Assembly: GCA_963932465.1 (NCBI GenBank)
Contig: OZ010800.1
Span: 31,002,852 to 31,066,851 of the forward strand
DNA length: 64,000 nucleotides
Direction of reading: 5' to 3'
DNA from: Maratus speciosus
Lineage: Eukaryota > Arthropoda > Arachnida > Araneae > Salticidae
Shown here: in pieces, positions 22,512 to 35,591 of the stretch
How the letters are laid out: each line of letters opens with the position of its first letter
How positions within the stretch are numbered: position 1 is the first letter of the stretch
Notes under the pieces: generated by a model
The model's input: only the letters and a program-made list of their open reading frames with translations
Told to the model about the DNA's origin: nothing
The model's database searches: none
Translations under genes and position numbers: made by a program

Positions 22512-25500
22512 AAATCCGTAACCCAGAAGAACTTGATGACCTGATTTCAGCGAAGATTCCCATTAATAATGATCCTGAATTACGAAATCTGGTGATAAAA
22601 TGGATGATTCACAATCCGTGCGGGAAACTAAACCCAAATGCATCGTGTATGATTAATAAAAATGGGTGCATAAAATATCGCTTCAACTGTCCTAAAATGT
22701 TTAACGAAATCACACCCTTAGCGGACGATGAAAAACCAAGTTATCGACGTAGATATAATCCACAGTTGGATCAACATAGTTTAGAATTTTCGCACGAGCG
22801 TGTTGTTTATCAAAAGGATATAAATGGTTGCAAAATAGAAGGAGATACCCGTCACGTAGCTTCATACAATGGTTATCTGTTGAAGAGATACAAATGTCAT
22901 ATAAACGTTGAATATGTAGGAAATATTCGTGCTGTAAAATATCTCTACAAATATATCTAAAAAGGGTATGATTGTGCAACAATAAAGATCGTTGAAAACC
23001 AAAGAAAACTCATTTACAATGAAGTAGGCATCTATATTGAAGGTCGATGTATTACTCCAAAAGAAGCATGTTGAAGATTATTTGGCAAGGAGATTCAAAA
23101 GAAAAGTCATTCTGTTCAACGCTTTGATATACATTTACCAGGTCAATTTCGAATTGGAAACATTGATCTAGCACAGGAAGATTTAGCAGATACTGGTCAG
23201 AAAGGTTTAACATTAGAGGCATATTTCCGGCATAATCGAAGCCTAAAGCAAACAGAAGAAAACAATCTTCTGAACGGAAATTCTCAAGAAGTTATATATC
23301 ACTACTACTGGCATATTGCTGATTACTTCAAATTCGATGGAAAATCCAGAGAATGTATTCAGAGAAGTCGCCCTTTATCGCGTTATTGGTCGAATACATA
23401 ATGTAAATTTCCTCTCCTATCCAGAACTCTACCACTTACGTCTGTTGCCGTACCATGTTAAGAATGCAACAAGCTCCGAAGATATGCTAACAGTTGATGG
23501 TATTACATATGCATCAAATAAGCAAGTTTATTTAGTTCGTGAGCTAACTTATGATGACTAACAATGGATTGAAAGTCTGCGAGAATCTGCTATGTCAAAT
23601 ATGCCTAAATTCATGAGAACACTGTTTACACAGATTGCCATTTTTGGATATCTTGAAAATCCAAGACACCTATGAGAAATGTTTAAGACGGATTTGGATG
23701 AGGACTTCATCCGAGAAACAGGACGGATGGTTAATTCTGTCGAAGAAGTGCTTAAGCGTGCTTATGAATTATCGCATTCAAGTTAAATACCGAAAATACT
23801 GAAGGTAATAATTTCCGATACTAGGTTCATCAACATAGTACGGACGATATTGATGGATACGAGAAAGTGCTAAATGAAGAAACAATGAACACCAATGAGT
23901 CTATTTCTATTGGAGAACATATGTATCAACTTCTTAAAGGGAGACAAATTGAAATTGTTGATACCATCTTACTTTCAGTAAACGATTCAACCCCTCGATC
24001 AAAATGTTTCTTTATAGATGATCCTGGTGGCACTGGAAAGACTTTGGTATACAAAACTCTTTATTACATCCTTTCAGGACAAAAGCATAAAGTAAAGTGC
24101 ATGTCATTCACTGGGATTGCTTCTATTCTGTTACCTTATGGAAGCACTTCGCACAAGACTTTTGCACTTAAAGCTCTATTAAGCATGGATTCAATTTCCA
24201 ACATCAAACCTAGATCTACTAAAGCAGTCTAACTCTGCAAAGCTGATGTATTTTTGATGGATGAAGCTCCTATGCTGCTAAAATACGTACTGCACAACAT
24301 AGATCAATTGCTGCGCTCTATTTTAAAATCCAATTTTGCCATTTGTTGGAAAGATTATGGTCCCAGGAGGGGACTTCCGTCAATGTCTACCCGTCCACCT
24401 ACGAGCAAACAGAAGTGAAATATTGTATTTATCAATCAAAAAGAGTGACCTGTGGAACCACTTCAATTCAATTTCATTAACGGATAGCATGCGCGTTGAT
24501 CCGGAGTAAAGAGAATTTGCCAAATATCTTTTGAAACTTGGAAACGGGGAGCTGCCTGAGAACGCGATGGGTGAAATCGAACTACCCGTAAATATACTTT
24601 CAAATGGTCATCTCACTGATGAAGCCTTTGGGAACTGCTTAAAGAAAGGAACTTATGAAGGAATGAAGGATCGAGCTATCCTTGCGCCATTAACCCTCTG
24701 ATCGCCGAGCAAAAGGGCAAAATTGTAATGTCGTTTTCTCTGAATTTTTTTTAAATGCTAAAAAAAGATATTTTTTCAATTTGGTGTGAATATTTATATT
24801 TTGTATAAGAATATGAGCCTTGAGAGCATTAATCATAATTAGATTTTTTTTTAAACTGGACTATATCTGTAGATTTATATTAATTTAAATAATGCTTTTA
24901 TTGCAGTGAAGCCTTCAGCTTAGTGAACGGATATATCAGTTCGCGGCGGTGAGAAGGTTAAATAAAGATGTCAGCAATATTAATGCCGAAATTATTGAGA
25001 AGGTTCCTGGAGATTATACAATCTACCGCATGTATAATTCCGTCAAAGATCATCCTGAAGGAGTAGTCCAGTTTACGACGGAATTCCCCAATTCCATCGA
25101 AATAGCTGATTTGCCACCTCAAGAGTTGAAGCTTAAAAATAACGAAATAATCTTACTATTGCGCGATTTAGATGTTTCAAATGGCTTTTGCAATGGAACA
25201 AGGCTAATTGTTAAAGGTCTTTGCAATAACATAATCAAAGCAAAAATAATCACAGGAGAATATTCAGGTATCGAAGTACTGATTCGGTGAATAACTCTCG
25301 ATTCAAGCAGAGGTCATCTTGGATGCAAAGACATCAATTTCCTGTGAGGCAAGAATTTGCAATAACTATACATAAAGCTCAAGGTCAGACCTTTGAATTT
25401 GTTGGCGTTGACTTACGGACACCTGTTTTTATGCATGGAATGCTCTACGTTGCTTTTTCCAGGGTTAAGAGGCAAAGCAACTGAAAGGTACTTCTACCTA

Positions 25501-25555
25501 CAGAAAAACCTCATCATATTAATAATGTTGTATGGAAAGAAGTATTGAATACATG
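22512..25555 (+). pseudogene. Helitron Rep/helicase, 5'-truncated and disrupted
   Basis: Rolling-circle transposons encode a HUH Rep nuclease fused to a Pif1-type helicase. Here the HUH Rep region is missing. What remains begins with the conserved linker (HNPCG near 22608, CHINVEY and KYLYKYI near 22895-22957). The helicase follows: Walker A PGGTGKT near 24025 with D in place of the usual G before PGG, Walker B LMDEAPM near 24253, GGDFRQ near 24366, HKAQGQT near 25370 and YVAFSR near 25447. The coding line has several in-frame stops, at least one frameshift near 24360, and a 264-bp insertion at 24694-24957. Helitron termini were not found. It is a dead copy. Confidence 0.85.
24694..24957. mobile_element. 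TTAA-flanked MITE (piggyBac-like) inside the Helitron helicase
   Basis: Flanked by TTAA at 24690-24693 and 24958-24961. The imperfect terminal inverted repeats are CCCTCTGATCGCCGAG and CCTTCTCACCGCCGCG (12 of 16 match). The helicase reading frame (RAILAPL before, NKDVS after) is continuous once the insert and one TTAA are disregarded, so the insertion boundaries are secure. Confidence 0.75.
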
Positions 25556-26957
25556 AACAACCAATCAACTTAGTATTTAAAAGACTGCATAAATACGTAA
25601 CGAAATGGTTTACTAGAAAGTACTAAGAAAAGGATATAGATTTGCCAATAAATAAAAAGCTCAAAAAACGAATATTTAGTATGTGCTTTATTATTTTTAG
25701 AAAGTAGAAATGACATTTTTATATAGAAATAAATACGCTTAAATAATAAATAAATAACATTTTTTCAATGCAATATGATCGCAGAATAAACAAATCACCG
25801 AGTGATGCTCAGTGTACCAGGTACTTATATTTAATTGATATTCAAAATTTCAAGAATTTTATGATTAAATTAAATACATATTTGACGTAATTAGTCTGTG
25901 TTTTGTTGTACATGTATATATATTCAATAAATTATTTTTCACTTTGAATTCCTAAGTTTTTTTGTTTAGTACCCCCCCCCCCCCCCCCCCATACAAACGC
26001 TATTGTTTTTATGCACTTGTTTCACATTGTGTCCACTGGATTTTTTGGGCTTAGGAGACACCGGCTCCTTACAAATTTTGGGAATATGCACCTATACCTT
26101 ACAGTCAGTTGAAAAAAATAATTGAAAAAAAAATCTAATTAATACATTTTTAGTTCTAGTTTATGTACTGTTGCTTATTTATTTATTAGCAAATTATAAT
26201 TTTAAATTTTACTATGCTGAAAATTTTGGATAACCGCAAAGTAAATTTGTTTAATTTTCTAGATGTGGAGGTGCGCGTGCCATTCAAAGGGCTGAAATGA
26301 TAGAATTTTATGTAGCAGACAGCTGATGATGGCTGCGGGCCAGTAAATACTCATGGTCATTTTTTCGTGGGACCAGTGACTTTTTTTTATAAATTCTAAC
26401 GCTGAATGGACATCCCATAAAAATTAAATAAAACTATTTTTATGACTGTATTTAGAACCAAATTTTAATGAAAGAATACTAATGAAACAAAAAAAAATAT
26501 TTTCAAATAAATTTAACCATTATTATGCCAGTAATTAATAAAATATTTGTGATACTCATTCAATGTTTGCATTAATTATTGTAATTATCAGAAGATGGAT
26601 ATTCCAATTAGATTTCTGATGGATAGTTTAAAATACTAAATATCATGCAATCATATATTCTTTGATATCAAATTAATGAGACAGTGGGAGGATTTAAAAG
26701 GAAAATAATAGAAAAGCTTTGGCGTATTAGTGTATAATTTCGTCTCACTATTTTTAACAATTAAACTTCCAGCCAGAGACTACTTGATAGATTACTTGTA
26801 ATAATTAATGTTACAAATATGAAAAAAATGATACTTTGTGTTGGATATTTTAAATACTAAAAAAATAATTTCAAAATAAAACTGTAGAACTGATGTTTGA
26901 AGTTACTGACCTGCAGATTTACTAGTTTCATGATTACTATGACTCATTAATATTACA

Positions 26958-26988
<31 letters not shown>

Positions 26989-29229
26989 AGTCAGAGATGA
27001 AAAATCAAACATTTAAGACTGAAAATATATTTTTCAACAACTTATGCAACTTGTTATTTAAATGGGTATGCATTAACAGGGCTGAAAGCAGCCTTTTTTG
27101 CATCTTGGGCAAAGTTAGATTTTGGGGGCACCTCCCCCCCCCCCCCCCCCGCAACTGCCTCTGTAAAGTGAATTTACAAAGAGAACTTTAAGTTTCTAAT
27201 AGCCGCCTTTGTCAAATATTGATTCATAAAAACATTGAAAATGAAATTCAAGGGAACGGAAAAAAAAATTCGTTTTATATTTCTGTCTAAGCAGGTACAA
27301 TTTCTGGTATTCTTTCTGTTGGGAATATGTGATGTTTTTCATTTAAGACAGGATTCCGTTATAGACAGATTTCACAGATTTCACGGTAGTTGTAAAATTA
27401 CAAAAGTAACGTTTAAAGTAAGTGATATGAATTGCATTGTCTTACGAGACTACACTAGTCACGTGAAGAAACTGGCAAACTAATCTTAAACCTATGGGAA
27501 CATTTTTTGAAGTTTCTTGCTTGCATTTTAATATTTTTAAATGTTTTTTTCCGTTTGGGATAGCTGAGGTTGTTCTCTAGTCGGGTTAATGTTTACTCTT
27601 TCGATTTTGGTTGCACCTTTTTTATATATATGTATATAAAGTTACTTTCACTTTCGAAACCGGCTCCAAAAGTAAAAATAGCCTTATTAAAAAAAAAACT
27701 GCAACCAAAACCAAAAACATACAAAGTAACACTGTTAAAGATCAACCTCGGCTATTCTATTTTAAAATATTTAAATTCAAACGAGAAATCTAAAAAAAAA
27801 AAAAAAAAAAAAAAAACGCTCCCATAGATCTAACATTAGCTCACGAGTTTCTTTGCATGACTTCTGCAAGTTCTTAAGAACTCAAAAAACGATCTTCATT
27901 TGGCACCCCGTTCGTTTTCCGTTCTGGCGCCGGAGGCAGCCAGATGGCACCCCATAATTTCGGCCCTGCGGATTAAGCACTACGAGTCCCTCTTTGACTG
28001 CGCCTTGAAAGAATATTTTCTGCTTCCTAACTGGTTTGATTGTCAGATTATAAAATATGCATCGCAAAGTTATTTATAAAAAAAGAATAAAATATTGAAA
28101 AATTTTTAACCATATAAAATAACTTAAAAAAAGCTATTTATAAAAGTTCTGGTGTTATTACATTTCGGTAAGTGCAATTAATAAATTAAAATATATTATT
28201 TACGTTTTTAGTTACGTCAAAATATTTTATGCCTTATATAAACATTAGTACTGAAATTGCATTTTTGGCTCTTGCTTACATGAGGAAAATTAAATTACTG
28301 GAAAAAGACTAATTAAGCATCCCAGTAATGGATACCCCTCTTAAAAACTTAAAAATAAATGAAATTTTATAAATGTCTATTAGTATATAAAATTCAAAAT
28401 TTTCTTTTACTACCAAAATAAAAAGCTGCAAACTTTGCAAGAAAATAAAGAACATATACATTTATTAAATGGAGCTCTTAGCATATTCATTAATATTTTC
28501 ACTGAAAAACAGTGAAACTTCGAAACATTATCTTCTACTACGTGATTGGTTTGATTACCAACAACAGTGCAAGGTTTTAAAATATGCAAGGGGAGTTATA
28601 ACATAATAAAAGCTAAATTTTTCTTATGAACAGTGTAGTATAAATATTTTGCATTGCTAAATGTAACGAAATCGAATTTAAAGTTGTGGAATGTTTCGGA
28701 ACTATACAAAAACGAGCAAAATTATGTGTAACTTACCTGTAAAAGTGTATATTAGTTCCATTGGATGAGTACTTCTGTAGAATATAAAATTGTCTGTATC
28801 TTCTTTCCAAGCCGCCATTTTGAACTGCCATTGACTTGACGCTAGACGGGGAGAAAAAGAAGCACAGCTGCGCGCACACCTTACGACCGTACCGTATTCG
28901 AATTGCAGTTACTGGATAGTTTTATTAATCTAACAAAATAGCGCTCTTTTAACAAAATTTAATTTGCCATTTCACTAAATAAATTAACAAAATTATTTGG
29001 ATTAATTAACCAAATAGTTGTGCTTGTCGCGGCAAAACATTAGTCGATGAAACGGCGTAACAAACCTGCTCCTTCCGTGCAATGAGCCTGAAAATGTACT
29101 ATTCTTTATAAAGGATAAAACTAAATGTTTTAATTGTACAATAATTGTGATTTAAAAATGTATGCATTTTTTGCAAAAATTTTTGGGCCATGCGAAATTT
29201 TACTGATCATTAAATAGAACAGGCCACGC
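25556..29229. other. AT-rich non-coding sequence, homopolymers
   Basis: Poly(C) at 25973-25990 and about 27134-27152, poly(T) near 26960-26990 and poly(A) near 27791-27816. Frames here are short, often created by the homopolymers, and show no domain. Nothing further is supported. Confidence 0.4.
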
Positions 29230-29990
29230 CGAGACAATGATTTTCATACGGGCTGGGTCAAAACCGGGAATGAAAATTTAAGCCCGTGAAAGCAGGGAGA
29301 ATGATACCAGTCCTGGTTCGGTACGAAAAATATAAGTTAGGCCCTGCCCGGTCATTCAGGGAAAAAGGAGCGAGCCCGGCCCGGAAAGTGTACTGACTAG
29401 GCCCGGTCCGATTGCCGTGAATAAAAATAAGTCCAAACGCGGCCCGTACAGATCTCTGGTCTATTGCACTTATGTTTAAAATGAACAATATAAACATGAA
29501 AAAGAGACTGTAATATTTTTTTTTTGTAAGAACTCCTCGCGCAACACAAATTTTTAAATATATGGAAGAAAAAATAAATATCTGTAGAGAACAATTAACA
29601 CTATATAGTCTGCTGATGCATTTTATGCGTCATTTATAAAAACTATCATTAAAAAATTCCAAATTCTTCCCAGAAAGTTTGAATAGTTATTTTTGATTAT
29701 TATAAGTATAAATATTTCGTAAATAAAATAAAGAAAAATTAGTACTGAAAATTTTATTCTAAACGTAAAAAGAAAAACATAATTAAAAATTGTCTTCCAC
29801 GGGACGTTCAGGGCGCAAATTTCTCATTCTTTGTTTTCTTGGAGTTTAATTTTTTTTGGCGCCACTTACGACGAGTAAATTTTATTTTTTTTCAGATCAT
29901 CAGACATAGAGACCTGCGCTGGTCCATAGCTCGACCCGAACCCGAAAGTTCTATTTGAAATCAACCCGTAATCCAACCCGAACCCGAAAT
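29230..29990. repeat. GC-richer repeat with GGCCCG and ACCCGAACCCG motifs
   Basis: GGCCCG, AGCCCG and GCCCGG variants recur in 29250-29450, and ACCCGAACCCGAAA occurs twice in 29930-29990. The base composition contrasts sharply with the surroundings. It could be the two ends of one non-autonomous element; no termini were established. Confidence 0.4.
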
Positions 29991-30125
29991 GAAAGGAAAG
30001 TAAATAATATGTTAAGGCAATTGGGAAAAGTAACCTACATGTATATCTCTACTACCAATTTTATTTTTTTTATAGGATTTAATATTCACATATTCATAAA
30101 ATTCATTTTTTAATATTCAAATATA

Positions 30126-30362
30126 GTAAAGCCTCTCAATAGTAGAGACATCGGGAACATTGAATAGAGTCTTGCATAGCGTCAAGTTGTACATAAATTT
30201 CTGTTTTCAGGTTTTAATGGTTCTGATATTCTTTTTGCAATTGGGTAGCCTAGAATAACTCTTGCTAGTCATAGTTAGATCTTTTGAAAGTTGGGTTGTC
30301 TGCATTTTCGCAAAACATTTGAGCACAGCTAGGTTTCAGATGAATATAAATATGTTTTAGAG
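30126..30362. repeat. possible pogo/Tigger-type terminal fragment
   Basis: AGTAAAGCCTCTCAATAGTA resembles the CAGTAAAACCTCT-type termini of pogo-like elements. No partner end was found, and the hAT-like unit starts at 30363, so at most one end survives. Confidence 0.25.
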
Positions 30363-31348
30363 TAGGGGGTGCACAACCTTTTTAAGAGAAGGGTCACTTA
30401 TAAAAATGTTTGGGTTGTCGAGGGCCACATCAGTTACGCAGGGATAATTCTATTTCGGGGAGGTGATTTGCGGCCTATAATCAGACAAAAAATATGGTTT
30501 CAAACGGTGGGGGATAATTTTACCCCTTTAGGTTGCCTTACCCAGTCAACATATCCAATTCAGTTGGCAAGAGTATATGAACAGTTTACAGTTGTATATT
30601 TAACAGCGATACAGAAACGATTATTTTCAAGGAGTGATAATATTCCTTGCCTTTATTCCGGGGAGTAAATTTTGTCTAATTAAAGTGCTAAAAAACAAAC
30701 ATAGGCATGAAAGTGACTAGCGCCAAAAAAAAGTGAGCTTTTTGAAAGAAGGGGGGTGAGGTGAGGAGCCAATAAACGAAATTTGAGATTTTGAGAACCC
30801 CCGATAAACTCAAATTAAGATTTTTCCATGCTTGATCGACGAAATTCTCATTTTTCTGCACCCGATCGACGAAATTTGCGATTTTTTTGTGTTGACCAAC
30901 GAAATTCGCCATTTTTCCGAACCCGATCGACAAAGTTCACGATTTTACCTTTCCCGGTCAACGACATTTGTTATTTTTCCGTGCCTGATCAACGAAACTC
31001 AGGTCTCTTATCTGACCCGCGACTGATCGACAAAATTCGCATTTTTTTCGTGTTTGACTAAAGAAATTCGTTATTTTTCCTGCCCCATCAACATAACTCA
31101 CTATTTATTTGTTCTCGATTGACGAAATTTGCGATACTTCCGTGCTTGATCAACGAACTTCGCGATTCTTAAGTGTCTGACGAAATTTGTAATTTTTTTC
31201 CGCGGCAAATTGATGAAATTAGCGATATATTCTCGCAATAAACGGGCGAAACAAGAGATTTTTCTGCAGCGGATCAACGAATTTTTCAATTTTTCCGCAC
31301 CTGATCGACAAAATTCGTTTTTTTTTTCGAGCCCAACCAGCAAAAATT
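30363..31348 (+). mobile_element. hAT-like element end carrying satellite array A
   Basis: The left end TAGGGGGTGCACAACCTTTTT followed by AGAGAAGGGTCACTTA and GAGGGCCACAT resembles non-autonomous hAT termini. The subterminal region (30369-30790) is repeated inverted at 39411-39786 with perhaps 80% similarity, and in both places it leads into the same 30-bp satellite. The other end is not found; the sequence stops at the RTE fragment at 31350. Confidence 0.5.
30790..31345 (+). repeat. 30-bp satellite, array A
   Basis: About 18 units with the core GATCGACGAAATT, then a variable GCGA, T5 and CCGTGCCC. Because 30 is a multiple of three, long frames with 10-residue periodicity appear on both strands; these are artefacts. 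Confidence 0.85.
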
Positions 31349-31349
31349 G

Positions 31350-32332
31350 CAACAAACTAACCAATACTCTACAAGATATTGTAAAGAAGATAGCCGACGA
31401 TGCACAAGTAAAGCAGACAAAGAAAATGACAGAAGGAACAACAATATTGATGAAGAAAGGCAGAGAATTTAAAATGAAGAAAAAATATCATAAACCAAGA
31501 GTTGAATACGCTGAGTTATGTAAAACGGTAAGAAAATGTGTTACAGAAGGTATCAGAAAATTTAACTGTGATCTTATGAAAAAAGTTCTTGAAGATAACA
31601 GACGTTTAAAATCAGTTAGGCGCATACTAAGTCTTAGAAGAAAAGGTATTTTGGCATTAAAGAGGGTAGATGGAACAATCAACAAAATCAATAAAGAAAT
31701 AGTACACATTGTTGAAAAATTCTATAACGATCTATATAAATTTGAAGATCAAAGGAAAATCAACTTATGTGATCCACGAGAAAACTTAACAGAAACCGAA
31801 GCGATAATCCCAATGATAACAGACGAAGATTTACAAGCCATTAAATTTATGAAAAAAGGTAAATGACCTGGCGAAGATGGAATTGCAATCGACCTTATCA
31901 AAGAAGCAGGAGAAGAATTTGTAAAAATGCTATCCTTAGTGTTTTCCACATGTCTCAAGAAGTCAGATGTACCAGAACATTGGAATAATACTGTGATGGT
32001 ACTACTTTATAAGAAATGAGAGGAGGAAAACCTTAAAAATTACCATCCGATCAGCTTACTATCATTGATTTATAAAATTTTCTCCAAAGTTTTAACGGAA
32101 AGACTTGAATCAGCTCTCGTCTCAGCTCAACCTAGAGAACAAGCAGGATTCCGAAGCGGATTTAGCAAAATGGATCATATCAAACGGTAAGGGAACTCAT
32201 AGAAAAACACAAGGGAAATAATTTACCACTCTGCCTTGCCTTTATTGATTACGAAAAAGCATTTGATTCGGTCTACATATCAGCAATAGTAGAATCTTTG
32301 GAAGACATTGGTATAGACAAAGCTTACATCAA
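31350..32332 (+). pseudogene. RTE-type LINE reverse transcriptase, 5' part
   Basis: This is the N-terminal side of a non-LTR reverse transcriptase. The endonuclease is absent (5' truncation). A lysine-rich linker is followed by PISLLSLIYKIFSKVL (near 32045), EQAGFR (near 32140) and FIDYEKAFDSV (32241-32273), the last holding the first catalytic Asp. The frame is broken by stops near 31864 and 32018 and a shift near 32188. The sequence ends at CTTACATCAA (32323-32332), the duplicated target of the Penelope-like insertion, and resumes at 47189 in the same orientation. Confidence 0.85.
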
Positions 32333-32406
32333 CTAAAAGAAGTTAAAACTGGTGTGAAGAATAATAACAAAAAATCTTCTTAAAACACCATCAAAAATTT
32401 TTTTAA

Positions 32407-32452
32407 TGCGCTAGGCCTTTCGAATGATCTGAGTCTTTCTTCGTGAGGCGCA
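32407..32452 (-). ncRNA. hammerhead ribozyme-like motif, left Penelope-like terminus
   Basis: On the minus strand: a 5-bp stem I (TGCGC with GCGCA), core CTCACGA (consensus CUGANGA; G5 is C), stem II with loop CTCA, GAAA (32418-32421), then GGCC, T and A at the expected cleavage position before GCGC. The core G5 change predicts loss of activity. One unpaired base lies between core and stem II. Confidence 0.5.
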
Positions 32453-32661
32453 AAGAAGACGTACTTTTACTATGAAAGCAGCAGCAAGTCTGAAATGAGA
32501 GATAAGGGAAAGGAAACAAGCTGAAGAAACAGCCAATAGGAAATTAGAAATCAACAGCCAATAGGAGACTAGAAGACAACAGCCAATCACAGAAAAGTAT
32601 AATCATAACAAAAGAACACAGACTAGAAGTTGCAAAAATTGAGAGGAAAAAAATATAAATA

Positions 32662-33282
32662 AAAAGCAATTTAACAAATTACAACTACCATTTGGAAAAT
32701 GATTTTTTCAAAGACTAAAATTTAAGACATAAAAAATCGCACGGAGTTGATCATACATTACGCACTCCATGAATTAAACATTAATAGTGTTATTACACGT
32801 AAAAATTACAAACGACAAAAATCACCTGCGACTCATCAGATTTCCTGAAACTTATGTATTATCCACCTGAAACTTACGTATTATCCAAGCATTTCATTGG
32901 CTGTCATGGAAAAGGCTTTTCCATCGTCAGATTTCCAAAAAATCAGACGACCAATTTTAAATGAAATTTCATTCTTAAACTTCTAAACATTCCATAATAT
33001 TACTTTTTACACCGTCGTATAGAGAAAAAAATGTTCTTTTAAATGCAATTTATTTGAAAGCTGTATCTCAATTTGTTTCTGAGTTCTTAATTTTCTTTTG
33101 TAGTTTTTATTACTTTTTTGTCATAGCGGCAATAGAAGTATCCATCTCTGTTGAAAGTAAAGGGAAAATACAGATTACTGTATATACCAATCAGAAAACG
33201 AATAAAATGTGGATTCAGCCAATAAAACGCTTCAGATGTGTTTTTGATTTCCTACCCTGACAGAGGACAATAACCATTTTCC
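32662..33282. repeat. MITE-like insertion in the minus Penelope-like copy
   Basis: Absent from the plus copy at the matching place. Near its ends are inverted ACCATTTGGAAAATG motifs (32687, 33270). The interior is non-coding, with tandem CTGAAACTTAYGTATTATCC boxes near 32850 and CCAAT motifs. Flanks are AATAAA-rich, so the target duplication is ambiguous. Confidence 0.5.
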
Positions 33283-33397
33283 AAATGGTTAATAAATAAA
33301 TAAATATATTTAAATATCGGAATACATGAAATTAAAAAAAAATAAATAAATGAATAAAATAAGAAAAACAGACTAATATTGATTAATACAAAAATAA

Positions 33398-33642
33398 ATT
33401 ATATGGTAGTATTAAAAAGGTTTTTCCAAGCTGCAGAGTGCATTGTTAAATCAGATTTATCATTAACAATAACATCACGATTAAGATAACTACCTAGATT
33501 TTCAAGAAAGTCCAATTCAGAGATACTATTGTCATCAAAGAAAATCTTAGCATTTTGAAAATTAAAACTATGGCCGAAATGCCAAGAGTGCTTGGCAATA
33601 GGGGATTTAGAAAATTCTTGATTGATTATAAAACGAGAGTGT
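33398..33642 (-). pseudogene. Penelope-like protein, C-terminal part (minus copy)
   Basis: The minus strand matches the C-terminus of the plus copy (46556-46795): an AKHSW...GHSFNFQNA stretch followed by NDKSDLTMHSAAWK. In Penelope-like proteins this lies in the GIY-YIG endonuclease region. The upstream part of the same copy is at 45049-45637, separated by the inserted inverted-repeat element. Confidence 0.7.
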
Positions 33643-33974
33643 CCCAGCTAGAAAATATTGGTACTTTTTTGCAAAAAAGTATAGATTGTACACACTTTGT
33701 GCTTAAAAAGTGACTATTTTTGAACACTTCGAAAAGTATGCACCTTTTGTGCAAACTGTCTGTATTTTTTATGCATACAAAAAAGTGTATATTCCATGTT
33801 GTCAAAAACTGTGCATATTTTTTGCATAAAATAAATTAATATTCCGTGTTCGCGAAAAGTGTGCATTTTTTATGAAAAAAAAAAAAAAAAAAACTGTAGA
33901 TTCCAATTTTTTAAAAATTATGTATTTTTTATCGATGTAAAAATTTGTATACTTTTATTCTTTTATTTTATACA

Positions 33975-35010
33975 GTGTACTTCCCCCCCCCCCCCCCTAA
34001 ACGAAAATTCTCAATTCCATTTTAATTTTAAGGTAAACAAAATAAATACATTTTACTATGTTTTTCAAAATCGAGAAGTGGGCAAAAAATCGAGTTTTTC
34101 AAAATCGAGGGGGCTCCCCCCCCTCTTTCATTAACGTAAATTTCCTGAGTTCCCCCTTTATTTTAATTCGCTTGAAAAAAAATCTATGTTTTTCAAAATA
34201 AGCAAAAAAGAAATTTTAATTAATTAAATTTTAAAATTTGGGGTAGGGGTAATGGTTCACCTAAACCTCCTAACTTTACAGAAAATTATTTAATTCCTCT
34301 TTTACTTTAAGTTACTCGAAAAGCGAAAATTTTACTGTGTTTTTCAAAATCATTGAAAATAAAATTTCGAAATAATTTAGATTAAATCAAATTTAAATCA
34401 AATTCGAGGGAGAAGCAATAGCTCTCATATGACCCCTTTTTTTCGAGTAAAAGTTCTTAGTTCCCCTTTAATTTCAATATACTCGAAATAAATAATTTTG
34501 CTGTGCGTTTCAAAATCGGTGAAAAAGACATTTTAATTAAATAAGTTTCAAAATCCAGGGAGGGGAAAAATAGGTCTCTCCTACCCCCACCCCCTTCCTT
34601 AACAGAAAATGCACAGTTCCACTTTTATTCTAAGTTATTTGAAATAATAAATTTTACTTTCTTTTCAAAATCGGAGAAAAATAAAATTTAGTTAGTTAAA
34701 TTATTAAATCGAGGGAGGTGAAAGGGCCCTCCTAAGCCCCCTTCCCTCAAAGGAAAATTCTTAGTTTATCTTTATTTTAAGTTACTCGAAAATAATAAAT
34801 TTGACTCTGCGTTTCAAAATAGGAGAAAAATAAATTTTAATTAATCAAATTTTAAAATGCAGGAAGGGGCAATGCCCCCCCCCCATGCTCCCACCTCCTA
34901 TCAGAAAATTCCTCTTCGAAAAGAATAAATTTTATGAAGTTTTCAAAATCATCAAAAGAGAAAATTTAGCTAGTTAAATTCTAAAATCGAGGGAAGGGCA
35001 GTGGACTCCC
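33975..35010. repeat. tandem array, 130-165-bp unit with C-runs
   Basis: About seven diverged units. Each contains TTTTTCAAAATC, then AAATTTTAATTAATTAAATT, AAATCGAGGGAGGGGCAA, a C-run, and AAAATTCTTAGTTCCCCTTT. The GAGGGAGG boxes lie near 34103, 34240, 34400, 34553, 34708, 34856 and 34986. Confidence 0.7.
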
Positions 35011-35195
35011 CCACAAACACATACACACTCACGCAAACTCTCTTCTTTTTGACGAAGCCCGAGATTACTAAATGCATCCCTTATCCTCTATCAAGAATAA
35101 ATTCCAGTTATGTTAAAAATTACTTCTGCTTTCAAAAATCAAATGAAAAACTTTTATTTCTTATTAATTTATTTCAATTTTCTATTTAAACATTT

Positions 35196-35345
35196 GGGCA
35201 GAGATCCAGATACATTTTTCGCGGTTAGCGAAACGAGATTGGTCAATCAGAAGTCTGCATATTTGCAAACAATGAAAAGGCCGCAAAAATTCAGTCTTCT
35301 GATTAGACGATCTCATTTCGCTAACAGCGAAAAATCTATCTCGAT
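35196..35345. repeat. imperfect hairpin, about 45-bp arms
   Basis: ATTTTTCGCGGTTAGCGAAA at 35213 is complementary to TTTCGCTAACAGCGAAAAAT near 35315. The pairing extends through AATCAGAAG/CTTCTGATT toward a loop of about 40 bases. Confidence 0.65.
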
Positions 35346-35591
35346 CACGGCCTTGATTATTATTTTTAGCCTTTTTATTATTATTGGCCTAGTTTACTAG
35401 CTACAACCTGGCGAGAAAAGTAGCGAGCGAGTCAGCTAGCGAAATAGTGGTCGTTTACACACGAACTTGTTTACTCGCTCTGTAGTCAACTCGCTATTGC
35501 ATCACTTGTTGTGTTCTAAAGCTTTCTTTTATGTTTGTTTTTATGTTAAGTGCTGATTTTTGTGTGTGTGTGTGTGTGTGTTTGTGGAAAA

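Noticed and set aside
29925..29990. ACCCGAACCCG repeats as telomere-like sequence
   Set aside because: Only two short occurrences, irregular, and unlike the TTAGG-type arthropod telomere repeat.
32820..32950. Minus-strand CTGATGA and CTGACGA cores as further hammerheads inside the Penelope-like copy
   Set aside because: The CTGACGA is followed by a good hairpin but then TGACAG instead of GAAA; the CTGATGA has no stem II or GAAA. Core incomplete.
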